64,000 nucleotides of DNA, from contig NZ_JADBGF010000001.1 in the NCBI RefSeq assembly GCF_014873495.1, positions 9,238,001-9,302,000 on the forward strand, in the 5' to 3' direction. Source of the DNA: Streptomyces stelliscabiei (lineage in GTDB: Bacteria > Actinomycetota > Actinomycetes > Streptomycetales > Streptomycetaceae). How positions within the stretch are numbered: position 1 is the stretch's first letter; each line of letters starts with the position of its first letter. This document shows, in pieces, positions 54,732 through 62,894 of the stretch. Made by a program: the position numbers and the translations under genes. The notes below the pieces were generated by a model. It searched no databases, was not told the origin of the DNA, and was given only the letters and a program-made list of their open reading frames with translations.

Positions 54732-55892
54732 TCAGGCGCCCCACCCCGCCTGCTCTCCTCCCACCCGCTCCTCGACGATCTTCGAGGCCCAGCCGGAGCG
54801 GCGGTACGCCTGCAGCGGCTCGGGGTCCAGCCCCATCTCCTCCCGCACCTCGCGCAGCAACGGCCGCACGTCCGTGTTGTAGGCGTCCATCACGACCGCG
54901 TTCGCTTCGAGCACGTCCCCGTCCCGCTGCGCGGCGGCAAGGGCTTCCCGGTCCACCAGCAGTGCCTTCGCCGTGGCCTCCTGCACGTTCATCACCGACC
55001 GGATGATCGCCGGGATCTTCGCCTCGATGTTGTGGCACTGGTCGAGCATGAACGCGACCTCGGGGGTGAACCCGCCGCCGCGCACGACCTCGTACATGAT
55101 CCGGAACAGCTGGAAGGGGTCCGCGGAGCCCACCATCAGGTCGTCGTCCGCGTAGAACCGGGAGTTGAAGTCGAACGCGCCGAGCTTCCCCTCGCGCAGC
55201 AGCGTCGCCACGATGAACTCGATGTTGGTGCCCGGCGCGTGGTGCCCGGTGTCGACCACGACCTGCGCCTTCGGGCCGAGCTTCAGACAGTGGGCGTAGG
55301 CGGTGCCCCAGTCCGGCACGTCGGTCGCGTAGAAGGCCGGCTCGAAGAACTTGTACTCCAGCAGCATCCGCTGGTCGTCGCCGAGCCGCCCGTAGACCTC
55401 GGCGAGGGCCTGCGCCAGCCGGTCCTGACGCTCACGGATGTCGTCCTGGCCGGGATAGTTCGTCCCGTCGGCGAACCACAGCTTCAGGTCCCGCGACCCG
55501 GTCGCGTCCATGATGTCGACGCACTCCAGCAGGTGATCGACGGCCTTGCGCCGCACCGACGCGTCCGGGTGGCAGACGCTGCCCAGCTTGTAGTCGTCGT
55601 CCTGGAAGGTGTTGGAGTTGATGGCGCCCAGCTTCACGCCACGCTCCTCGGCGTGCTTGGCGAGTGCCGCGTAGTCCTCGACCTTGTCCCAGGGGATGTG
55701 CAGGGCGACCGTCGGCGCCACGCCGGTGAACTCGTGGACCTTGCCGGCGTCGTCCAGCTTCTCCCAGGGATCGCGCGGGACACCCTGTTGGGCGAACACC
55801 TTGAAGCGCGTTCCGGAGTTTCCGTACGCCCACGACGGCGTCTCGACGGCCTGGGTCTTGAGGGCGGCCTTCACCGCGGCGAGCTCGGTCAC
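54732..55892 (-). CDS. rhaI: L-rhamnose isomerase
   Basis: Metal-dependent isomerase (386 aa) converting L-rhamnose to L-rhamnulose, of the Pseudomonas stutzeri/Rhizobium type rather than E. coli RhaA. TIM-barrel metal and substrate residues: LWFADGTNYPGQDD, LEYKFFEPAFYATDVPDWG, VVVDTGHHAPGTNIEFI, FDFNSRFYADDDLMVGSADPFQLFRI. Start is GTG with TAGGAG seven nt upstream. It leads the leftward rhaI-aldolase-rhaB operon; a CTGAAACGATTCAG operator-like dyad lies 27 nt before the start. Confidence 0.93.
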   Translation of the reverse strand: MTELAAVKAALKTQAVETPSWAYGNSGTRFKVFAQQGVPRDPWEKLDDAGKVHEFTGVAPTVALHIPWDKVEDYAALAKHAEERGVKLGAINSNTFQDDDYKLGSVCHPDASVRRKAVDHLLECVDIMDATGSRDLKLWFADGTNYPGQDDIRERQDRLAQALAEVYGRLGDDQRMLLEYKFFEPAFYATDVPDWGTAYAHCLKLGPKAQVVVDTGHHAPGTNIEFIVATLLREGKLGAFDFNSRFYADDDLMVGSADPFQLFRIMYEVVRGGGFTPEVAFMLDQCHNIEAKIPAIIRSVMNVQEATAKALLVDREALAAAQRDGDVLEANAVVMDAYNTDVRPLLREVREEMGLDPEPLQAYRRSGWASKIVEERVGGEQAGWGA

Positions 55893-55918
55893 GTCAGGGC
55901 TCCTACCGGCTTTGATGT

Positions 55919-55932
55919 CTGAAACGATTCAG
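55919..55932. promoter_or_regulatory. LacI-type operator candidate before rhaI
   Basis: CTGAAACGATTCAG is an almost perfect 14-bp dyad with the central CG typical of LacI-family sites (CTGAA and TTCAG arms perfect). It lies 27-40 nt upstream of the rhaI start, where it would block the promoter. Confidence 0.75.
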
Positions 55933-56015
55933 CACCGGAAACTATGAGTGGCCCGCCGGGCTGTCAACCCCTCTGCTCCATACCGTTCTCCGTGACCCGG
56001 TTGTGACCACTTCTA

Positions 56016-56030
56016 TCGAAAGAATTTCGA
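56016..56030. promoter_or_regulatory. Dyad TCGAAA-N3-TTTCGA in the divergent rha region
   Basis: A perfect 6-bp inverted repeat with a three-nt spacer in the middle of the 258-bp rhaI/ABC intergenic region. It resembles neither flanking operator exactly and may be a promoter-proximal site for a second regulator. Confidence 0.5.
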
Positions 56031-56084
56031 CCGGAACCCATTGACGCGACATGCGACTGGTGCCTAACGTCCCGGCAATCCAGT

Positions 56085-56096
56085 TGAAACCTTTCA
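56085..56096. promoter_or_regulatory. LacI-type operator candidate before the rhamnose ABC genes
   Basis: TGAAA-CC-TTTCA, perfect 5-bp arms, shares TGAAAC/TTTCA with the site before rhaI and sits 55 nt upstream of the ABC ATPase start. The LacI regulator at 62895 is the probable binder of both. Confidence 0.65.
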
Positions 56097-56150
56097 CGAC
56101 GCAGTGAGGCAGCTTCTCCGCTAGCCACCGGCCGTCGTCGAGGAGCCCCC

Positions 56151-57668
56151 ATGACCCACCCGTCCGACACGGGTCCGGCCCCCGTTCTCGCGTTGAAGGG
56201 CGTCTCCAAGTCCTTCGGCGCCGTACGCGCCCTGCGGGACGTGTCCCTCGAACTGTTCCCGGGCGAGGTGCACGCACTCGCCGGGGAGAACGGTGCGGGC
56301 AAGTCGACCCTGATCAAGAGCCTCGCCGGGGTGCACCGACCGGACTCCGGTCAGGTGCTCCTCGACGGCGAGCCCACGGTCTTCCACGGCCCGGCCGACG
56401 CCCGGGACGCGGGCATCGCCGTCATCTACCAGGAGCCCACTCTCTTCCCCGATCTTTCGATCGCCGAGAACATCTTCATGGGCCGCCAGCCGCGGCGTGC
56501 CCTCGGCCGTATCGATCACAAGGCCACCCACGCGGCCACCCTCGCCCTGATGCGGCGGCTCGGAGTCGAACTCGACCCCGACCGCCCGGCGCGCGGCCTG
56601 TCCATCGCCGACCAGCAGATCGTGGAGATCGCCAAGGCGCTGTCCTTCGACGCCCGCGTCCTGATCATGGACGAGCCGACGGCGGCCCTCACCGGCAGCG
56701 AGGTGGCCCGCCTCTTCGGCGTCGTCCGCACCCTGCGCGACCAGGGCTCCGCCGTCCTGTTCATCTCCCACCGCCTGGAGGAGATCTTCCAGATCTGCCG
56801 GCGGGTCACCACCCTGCGCGACGGCGCCTGGATCTCCAGCGAGCCGGTCGAGGGCATGACCGAGGACGACCTGGTCCGCCGCATGGTCGGCCGCGACCTG
56901 GAGGAGCTGTACCCCAAGCAGGAGGTCGAGCCGGGCGAGGTCGCGCTGAGCGTGCGCCGGCTGACCCGCGAGGGCGTCTTCACCGACGTCTCCTTCGATG
57001 TCCGCCGCGGCGAGATCGTGGGCCTCGCCGGCCTCGTCGGCGCCGGGCGCACGGAGGTGGCGCGGGCCGTCTTCGGCATCGACCGCTGGGACGCGGGCGA
57101 GGTCGACCTCGACGGCCGCGCGCTCACCAACGGCGCCCCCTCCACCGCGATGGCCGCCGGGCTCGCCCTGGTCCCCGAGGACCGCCGCGCCCAGGGCCTG
57201 GTGATGGACATGTCCATCGAGCGGAACATCGGCCTCACCGGACTCCGCAGGACCGTGAGGGCCGGCCTCGTCGACCGCGGTGCCGAACGCGACCGCGCCC
57301 TCGACTGGGCCGTCAGGCTCCAGGTCAAGTACGCCCGGATCGCGGACACCGTGAACACGCTGTCCGGCGGCAACCAGCAGAAGGTCGTCCTCGCCAAGTG
57401 GCTGGCCACCGGGCCGAAGGTACTGATCGTCGACGAGCCCACCCGAGGCATCGACGTCGGTACGAAGGCCGAGGTGCACCGCCTCCTCAGTCAGCTCGCC
57501 GCCGACGGCGTGGCCGTACTGATGATCTCCTCCGACCTGCCCGAGATCCTCGGCATGGCCGACCGCGTGCTCGTGATGCACGAGGGCCGGCTCACCGCCG
57601 AGATCCCTCGCTCCGAAGCCACCGAGGAATCCGTGATGGCCGCAGCCACCGGGAGGGCCGCCGCATGA
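56151..57668 (+). CDS. rhaT: Rhamnose ABC transporter, ATP-binding protein (two ATPase domains)
   Basis: CUT2-type sugar-import ATPase (505 aa) on the inner face of the membrane. Domain 1 (about 1-245) has Walker A GENGAGKST, signature region ARGLSIADQQIVEIAKAL, and Walker B VLIMDEPTAALT. Domain 2 (about 250-500) has a degenerate GLVGAGRTEV in place of Walker A, then NTLSGGNQQKVVLAKWL and VLIVDEPTRGIDVG, the usual state in this family. The name follows rhizobial usage and is not E. coli RhaT. The stop overlaps the next permease gene (ATGA). Confidence 0.93.
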   Translation: MTHPSDTGPAPVLALKGVSKSFGAVRALRDVSLELFPGEVHALAGENGAGKSTLIKSLAGVHRPDSGQVLLDGEPTVFHGPADARDAGIAVIYQEPTLFPDLSIAENIFMGRQPRRALGRIDHKATHAATLALMRRLGVELDPDRPARGLSIADQQIVEIAKALSFDARVLIMDEPTAALTGSEVARLFGVVRTLRDQGSAVLFISHRLEEIFQICRRVTTLRDGAWISSEPVEGMTEDDLVRRMVGRDLEELYPKQEVEPGEVALSVRRLTREGVFTDVSFDVRRGEIVGLAGLVGAGRTEVARAVFGIDRWDAGEVDLDGRALTNGAPSTAMAAGLALVPEDRRAQGLVMDMSIERNIGLTGLRRTVRAGLVDRGAERDRALDWAVRLQVKYARIADTVNTLSGGNQQKVVLAKWLATGPKVLIVDEPTRGIDVGTKAEVHRLLSQLAADGVAVLMISSDLPEILGMADRVLVMHEGRLTAEIPRSEATEESVMAAATGRAAA

Positions 57669-58705
57669 CGGTGACCGCCCCCGAGAACACCCCCGTCGCC
57701 GAGGTGCCGAAGTCCAGCGGCACCCGGCTCGTGGACCGCGTCTTCAAGATGCGCGAACTCGCCATCCTGGCCGTCTTCCTGGTGATGATCGTCGTCACCC
57801 AGCTGGGCAACAGCGAGTTCCTCACCGAGCAGGGCATCAAGGACCTCCTGCTCAACGCGACCATCCTGGTGCTGGTCGCCGTCGGCCAGTCGCTGGTCGT
57901 CATCACCCGCAACGTCGACCTGTCGGTCGGCTCCATCCTCGGCATCAGCGCCTTCGCCGCCGGCACGTATCTCCAGGGCGGCGGCAACGCGGTCGTGGCC
58001 GTGGCGCTGGCGGTCCTGATGGGCATCGGCTTCGGCCTGCTGAACGGTCTGCTCGTCAGCCTCGGCCAGGTGCCCGCCCTCGTCGTCACCCTCGGCACGC
58101 TCTACATCATCCGGGGCATCGACTCGATCTGGGTCGGCTCCCGCCAGATCACCGCGTCCGCGCTGCCCGACGGGTTCGTCGACTTCGGCTCCGGCGGCAT
58201 CTCCGCGGTGCCGTACCTGGCCCTGATCGCGGTCGCGGTCCTGGTCGTGACGGCGTACTACATGAAGCACTTCGGCAGCGGCCGTGAGCTGTACGCCCTC
58301 GGCTCCAACCCGGAGGCCGCCCGCCTCGCCGGTATCCCGGTCCGCAAGCGGATCCTGATCGCCTACACCTTCTGCGGCGCCCTCGCCGGCCTCGCCGGAG
58401 CCCTGTACCTGGCCCGCTTCGGCAACGTCGACTCCAGCACCGGCAACGGCTACGAACTCACCGTCGTCAGCGCGGTCGTGGTCGGCGGCGTGGTCTTCAC
58501 CGGCGGCTCCGGCAGCGTCTACGGCGCGGCGCTCGGCGCCCTGCTGCTGACCTCCATCAACAGCGTGCTGCCCGCCCTCGGCGTCAGCTCGGTGTGGGTG
58601 CTGGCCATCAACGGCATCCTGCTCATCCTCGCCATCGCGGTCGACCGTGTGGTCGCGCTGCGGGTGGCGGCCGCCCTGAAGAAGAGGAACGCCCGCCATG
58701 GCTGA
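57665..58705 (+). CDS. rhaP: Rhamnose ABC transporter permease 1
   Basis: CUT2-family inner-membrane permease (346 aa, about 8-10 TM helices). VITRNVDLSVGSILGISAF, LVSLGQVPALVVTLGTLYIIRG, and the EAA-like loop YALGSNPEAARLAGIPVRKRI are typical of RbsC/RhaP proteins. It overlaps the ATPase gene by four nt and the second permease gene by eight nt, so three proteins are made from one coupled message. Confidence 0.92.
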   Translation: MTVTAPENTPVAEVPKSSGTRLVDRVFKMRELAILAVFLVMIVVTQLGNSEFLTEQGIKDLLLNATILVLVAVGQSLVVITRNVDLSVGSILGISAFAAGTYLQGGGNAVVAVALAVLMGIGFGLLNGLLVSLGQVPALVVTLGTLYIIRGIDSIWVGSRQITASALPDGFVDFGSGGISAVPYLALIAVAVLVVTAYYMKHFGSGRELYALGSNPEAARLAGIPVRKRILIAYTFCGALAGLAGALYLARFGNVDSSTGNGYELTVVSAVVVGGVVFTGGSGSVYGAALGALLLTSINSVLPALGVSSVWVLAINGILLILAIAVDRVVALRVAAALKKRNARHG

Positions 58706-59732
58706 CCCGTCCCTGTCGCGTGCGAGCGGCTGGTCCTCCTTGAAGCGGTGGGACTCGGCGGTCGGTGCCACGTTCGTCGTGGTGCTCCTGCTGTCCTTCT
58801 CCACCGTCGACGGCTTCGGCAACGCGCTCAACCTGTCCTTCCTCATCGGCAACACCCTGCCGATCGCGCTGGTCGCCCTGCCGATGACCCTCCTGGTGGT
58901 CTCCGGCGAGATCGACCTGTCGGTGGCCTCCACCGCCGGACTGTCCGGGGCGGTGATGGGCGCCCTGTGGAACCAGGGCCTGACCATCGAGGCGATCATC
59001 CCGATCTGCCTGCTCCTCGGTGTCGTCTGCGGACTGATCAACGGCCTGCTCGTGACCCGGCTCGGTCTGTCCTCCCTCGCCGTCACCATCGGTACGCTCG
59101 CCGCCTACCGGGGCATCGCGCAGATCGTGCTCGGCTCCGACGCGGTGACCGACTTCCCCACGCAGTACCTGGACTTCGCGGCCGGCCGGATCGGCGACAG
59201 CTTCGTCCCCCAGGCCTTCATCCCCTTCCTGGTGCTGCTCGTCATCGCCGTGATCGCCCTGCACGCCACCCCGTTCGGGCGCTCCCTGTTCGCGATCGGC
59301 GCCAGTGAGGAGGCCGCGCGCTTCACCGGCATCCGCGTCAAGCGCCAGAAGCTGATCCTCTTCACGGTGACCGGCCTCATGGCCTCCCTCACCGGCGTCT
59401 TCTGGGCGCTGCACTACGCCAGCGCCCGCTACGACAACGCCACCGGGCTCGAACTGTCCGTCATCGCCGCCGTGTTGCTCGGCGGCATCGACTTCGACGG
59501 AGGCAAGGGCACACTCGGCGGCGCGATCGCCGGTGTGTTCCTGCTCGGCACCCTGCAGAACGTGATGAGCCTGCAGGACGTCTCGGCACAGTCGCAGATC
59601 GTCGTCACCGGCGTCCTGCTCGTGCTGTCCGTGCTCGGCCCCCGGGTGGCGAGGCAGGTCGCTCTCGCCCGGGCCGGCCGACGATCCGCCGGCGGTTCCG
59701 CCGGCGAGGCCGTTCGCAAGACGGCCGTCTGA
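58698..59732 (+). CDS. rhaQ: Rhamnose ABC transporter permease 2
   Basis: Second CUT2 permease (344 aa), forming a heterodimer with the product of the preceding gene. VVSGEIDLSVASTAGLSGAVMG, LVTRLGLSSLAVTIGTLAAYRGIAQ, and FAIGASEEAARFTGIRVKRQKL mirror the motifs of permease 1 with different loops. The start lies inside the end of rhaP (8-nt overlap). The binding-protein gene follows after 117 nt. Confidence 0.92.
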   Translation: MADPSLSRASGWSSLKRWDSAVGATFVVVLLLSFSTVDGFGNALNLSFLIGNTLPIALVALPMTLLVVSGEIDLSVASTAGLSGAVMGALWNQGLTIEAIIPICLLLGVVCGLINGLLVTRLGLSSLAVTIGTLAAYRGIAQIVLGSDAVTDFPTQYLDFAAGRIGDSFVPQAFIPFLVLLVIAVIALHATPFGRSLFAIGASEEAARFTGIRVKRQKLILFTVTGLMASLTGVFWALHYASARYDNATGLELSVIAAVLLGGIDFDGGKGTLGGAIAGVFLLGTLQNVMSLQDVSAQSQIVVTGVLLVLSVLGPRVARQVALARAGRRSAGGSAGEAVRKTAV

Positions 59733-59849
59733 CAGCTGCCGGCCGTGCGTGGCCGGTCGCGCACACGCGGCGGCAGCCGCACAGCGAAGACCTCACCGTG
59801 CCCTCTTCGGGGCGCGACACCATCCCTCGTCGTAAAGGATTCCACCGTC

Positions 59850-60932
59850 ATGCGCAGAGCCACCCTCCGCCGTTCCTGTGCGGCCCTCGCCGCCGTCACC
59901 TCCTTCGCGCTCGCCGTCACCGCCTGCGGCGGCACCACCAAGAGCGACGTCAAGGACGACACCGCCTCCGCGGCGGCCACCGGCAAGGCCGACCCGAACG
60001 CCGCGCTGAAGAAGGGCCTGACCGTCGGCTTCCTGCCCAAGCAGGTCAACAACCCCTACTTCACCTCCGCCGACAAGGGCGGCGAGGCGGCCCTGAAGGA
60101 GCTGGGCTCCAGCTACAAGGAGGTCGGCCCGTCCAGCGCGACGGACACCTCCGGCCAGGTCAACTACGTCAACACGCTCACCCAGCAGCAGGTCGACGCC
60201 ATGGCCGTCTCCGCCCAGGACCCGGGCGCCCTGTGCACCGCGCTCAAGCAGGCCATGAGCAACGACATCAAGGTCGTCACCTACGACTCCGACACCAAGC
60301 CGGAGTGCCGCAACGCCTTCGTCTCGCAGGCCAGCGCCGAGGACCTGGGCCGCACCGAGGTCCAGCTGCTCGCCGAACAGATCGGCTACAAGGGCGAGAT
60401 CGCCGTCCTGTCGGCCGCGCAGACCGCGACGAACCAGAACGTCTGGATCGACTTCATGAAGAAGGAGCTGGAGGACCCCAAGTACAAGGACATCAAGCTG
60501 GTCAAGGTCGCCTACGGTGACGACGACGCCCAGAAGTCCTTCCAGCAGACCCAGGGCCTGCTCCAGGAGTACCCGAACCTGAAGGGGATCATCTCCCCGA
60601 CCACGGTCGGCATCAAGGCCGCCGCCCAGTACCTGTCGGGCTCCAAGTACAAGGGCAAGGTCAAGCTGACCGGCCTCGGCACCCCCAACGACATGCGCAA
60701 GTACGTCAAGGACGGCACGGTCGAGGGCTTCGAGCTGTGGGACCCGGCGAAGCTCGGCGAGCTGGCCGCCCGTACCGCGGTGGCGCTGGTCTCCGGCCAG
60801 ATCACCGGCAAGGAGGGCGAGACCTTCACCGCCGGTGACATGGGCGAGTACACCATCGGCAAGGACGGCGTGATCAGCCTCGGCAAGCCGACCGTCTTCA
60901 CCAAGGACAACATCGACAAGTTCAACTTCTGA
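59850..60932 (+). CDS. rhaS: Rhamnose-binding lipoprotein
   Basis: Extracellular lipid-anchored substrate-binding protein (360 aa) of the periplasmic-binding-protein type 4 fold. A signal peptide ends in the lipobox AVTACGG, with Cys27 as the lipidation site. LTVGFLPKQVNNPYFTSADKGGEAALKELG starts the binding fold; QQQVDAMAVSAQDPGALCTALKQA and GIISPTTVGIKAAAQYL follow. ATG 59850 (MRRATLRRSC) has AAAGGA upstream; earlier in-frame starts lack signal features. It is part of the rha ABC operon. Confidence 0.93.
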   Translation: MRRATLRRSCAALAAVTSFALAVTACGGTTKSDVKDDTASAAATGKADPNAALKKGLTVGFLPKQVNNPYFTSADKGGEAALKELGSSYKEVGPSSATDTSGQVNYVNTLTQQQVDAMAVSAQDPGALCTALKQAMSNDIKVVTYDSDTKPECRNAFVSQASAEDLGRTEVQLLAEQIGYKGEIAVLSAAQTATNQNVWIDFMKKELEDPKYKDIKLVKVAYGDDDAQKSFQQTQGLLQEYPNLKGIISPTTVGIKAAAQYLSGSKYKGKVKLTGLGTPNDMRKYVKDGTVEGFELWDPAKLGELAARTAVALVSGQITGKEGETFTAGDMGEYTIGKDGVISLGKPTVFTKDNIDKFNF

Positions 60933-60978
60933 TCCGCGAACCGGCGTCACCACCCCCCTCACCCCAGGAGCGGTTCTC

Positions 60979-61299
60979 ATGCAGCGCGTCTGCTTCCTCC
61001 TCAAGGTCCGTGCGGACCGGATCGACGAGTACCGCGAGCGGCACGCCGCCGTGTGGCCGGAGATGCTTCAGGCTCTCTCGGCCACCGGCTGGCACAACTA
61101 CTCCCTCTTCCTGCGCGACGACGGCCTGCTCGTCGGCTACCTGGAGACCGAGGACTTCCCGGCGGCACTCGCCGGCATGGAGGCCGCCGAGGTCAACGCC
61201 CGCTGGCAGAAGGAGATGGCGCCGTTCTTCGAGTCCCTCGACGGCGCCCGGCCCGACGAGGCCATGAAGCCCCTCACCGAGGTCTTCCACCTCGCCTGA
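60979..61299 (+). CDS. rhaM: L-rhamnose mutarotase
   Basis: Small dimeric enzyme (106 aa) interconverting alpha- and beta-L-rhamnopyranose. Catalytic His22 in YRERHAAVWPEMLQAL, and YSLFLRDDGLLVGYLETEDF are the family signature; WQKEMAPFFE closes the fold. AGGAG lies nine nt before the ATG. It sits between the binding protein and the secreted BNR-4 enzyme, in the same direction. Confidence 0.95.
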   Translation: MQRVCFLLKVRADRIDEYRERHAAVWPEMLQALSATGWHNYSLFLRDDGLLVGYLETEDFPAALAGMEAAEVNARWQKEMAPFFESLDGARPDEAMKPLTEVFHLA

Positions 61300-61357
61300 C
61301 CCCCCACGTCGCAGCACCCTCCCCCTCCCCATTTCGCTCGACAACGGAGTCCCCGAG

Positions 61358-62782
61358 ATGAAGAGACGTACGCTGCTCGGCGCCGCACTCGCCGGTGCCG
61401 TGATGACCCCCGCCCTCGGCGCCGCCACCGCCCGCGCCGCCGACCCCGGCCCGTCCGTCAGCCAGACCGGCAACACCCTGCTGGACAGCCAGGCCATCTT
61501 CTTCGTGTCCTACGACGGCCTGGTCAACAACAACGCCTTCCAGAAGAACGCCCTGCTGACCTACAAGGGCTACCAGTACGCCGTCTGGTACACCGCCGAC
61601 CGCAACGCCGTCGTCGGCCGCCGCGTCCTCGGGTCCGGCACCTGGTCCACCGTCAAGGTCGGCCACACCCTGCGCTACAACGACTCCCACAACGTCATCT
61701 CCATGGGCGTCTCCAAGGTCGACGGCCGCCTCCACCTCAACATGGACTCGCACAGCGACGGCTTCACCTACGTCAAGTCGGTCGCCGGGCTCATGGACAA
61801 CCCCGCCGGCCTGAGCTGGACCGCGAGCCGCTTCGGCGCACCCCAGTCCACCCTCGACGGACTCGCGCTCACCTCGCAGTTCACCTACCCGCAGTTCGTC
61901 TCCCTGCCCGACGGAAAGCTCCAGCTGAGCTACCGCGCCGGCATCTCCGGCAACGGCCGCAACGCCCTCGCCGAGTACGACGGCACCTCCTGGACCCACC
62001 TCGGCGAGTGGACCAGCTCCACCGGCACGTACACCAGCGAGCACGGCTCCTCGACGGCCCGCAACATGTACCTGCACGGCATCGACTACGACCGCAACGG
62101 GCGCCTGCACGCGCTGTTCACCTGGCGCGAGCAGAACGGCGCCGTGATGTGCAACGGCGGCGGCATCACCAACCACGACACCGGCTACGTCTACTCCGAC
62201 GACCGCGGTCGCACCTGGCGCAACAACGCGGGCACCGTCGTCGGGACCACCGGCGGCTCCGACAGGGTCTCCGTCACCGACGCGGGCCTGGTCGTGGACG
62301 CGCTGAACCCGGACCACTCCCTGATGAACCAGGAGAGCCAGTGGACCGACTCCGCCGGCCGCCCGCACGCCATCATCAGCTACGTCCCCGGCCGCTTCGG
62401 CCAGTGCACGACCAACTACGTCGCCGACCGCACCGCCAACGGCCGCGCCTTCCTCGTCCGCAAGAGCGCCTCCGGCGCCTGGGCGAAGACCGAGATACCG
62501 GTGCCGCTCAACTCCAGCCAGCGCACCAAGCTGGTCATGGACAAGTACAACAACGCCTACGCGATCTTCCCGTTCGGCCGGATCGCCGGTGCCTCGGCGG
62601 CCTCCGGTCACACCGACTGGAGGATCCTGTACGACGGCTCGGGCCTCAACGCATTCGGCGAGGTCGTGTTCGACGAGAGCCGGATCGCCCAGGACAATGT
62701 GCTGTCCGTGATGTACCAGGTGAAGTCGAGCGGGACGACCCCGTCGGCGCTGCGTGTCGTCGACTTCGCCCTGCCCGCCTGA
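61358..62782 (+). CDS. Secreted BNR-4 beta-propeller enzyme, probably rhamnose-releasing
   Basis: Tat-exported protein (474 aa): KRRTLLGAALAGAVM is a twin-arginine signal ending at ARA. The mature part is a BNR-4-type propeller: LTYKGYQYAVWYTADRNAVVGRR, YNDSHNVISMGVSKVDGRLHLNMDSHSDGF, TYPQFVSLPDGKLQLSYR, and VYSDDRGRTWRNNAGT. Relatives I recall include ulvan lyases (PL24/25), GH145 and rhamnosyl-glucuronate lyase (PL42), all acting at Rha-GlcA linkages. Co-orientation 58 nt after rhaM supports release of terminal rhamnose from plant gum or ulvan-like glycans. Lyase or hydrolase action cannot be told from the sequence alone. Confidence 0.8.
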   Translation: MKRRTLLGAALAGAVMTPALGAATARAADPGPSVSQTGNTLLDSQAIFFVSYDGLVNNNAFQKNALLTYKGYQYAVWYTADRNAVVGRRVLGSGTWSTVKVGHTLRYNDSHNVISMGVSKVDGRLHLNMDSHSDGFTYVKSVAGLMDNPAGLSWTASRFGAPQSTLDGLALTSQFTYPQFVSLPDGKLQLSYRAGISGNGRNALAEYDGTSWTHLGEWTSSTGTYTSEHGSSTARNMYLHGIDYDRNGRLHALFTWREQNGAVMCNGGGITNHDTGYVYSDDRGRTWRNNAGTVVGTTGGSDRVSVTDAGLVVDALNPDHSLMNQESQWTDSAGRPHAIISYVPGRFGQCTTNYVADRTANGRAFLVRKSASGAWAKTEIPVPLNSSQRTKLVMDKYNNAYAIFPFGRIAGASAASGHTDWRILYDGSGLNAFGEVVFDESRIAQDNVLSVMYQVKSSGTTPSALRVVDFALPA

Positions 62783-62894
62783 TCCCCCTGCCCGGGCGAC
62801 GTTTCCGCGCCTGACCGGGCCGTTCCCGGGGCGGCTCCGACGGTAATGTGAACGTATGCCCGCCGCTCCGTATCTTCCTGGAGGTCCCCGTCCG

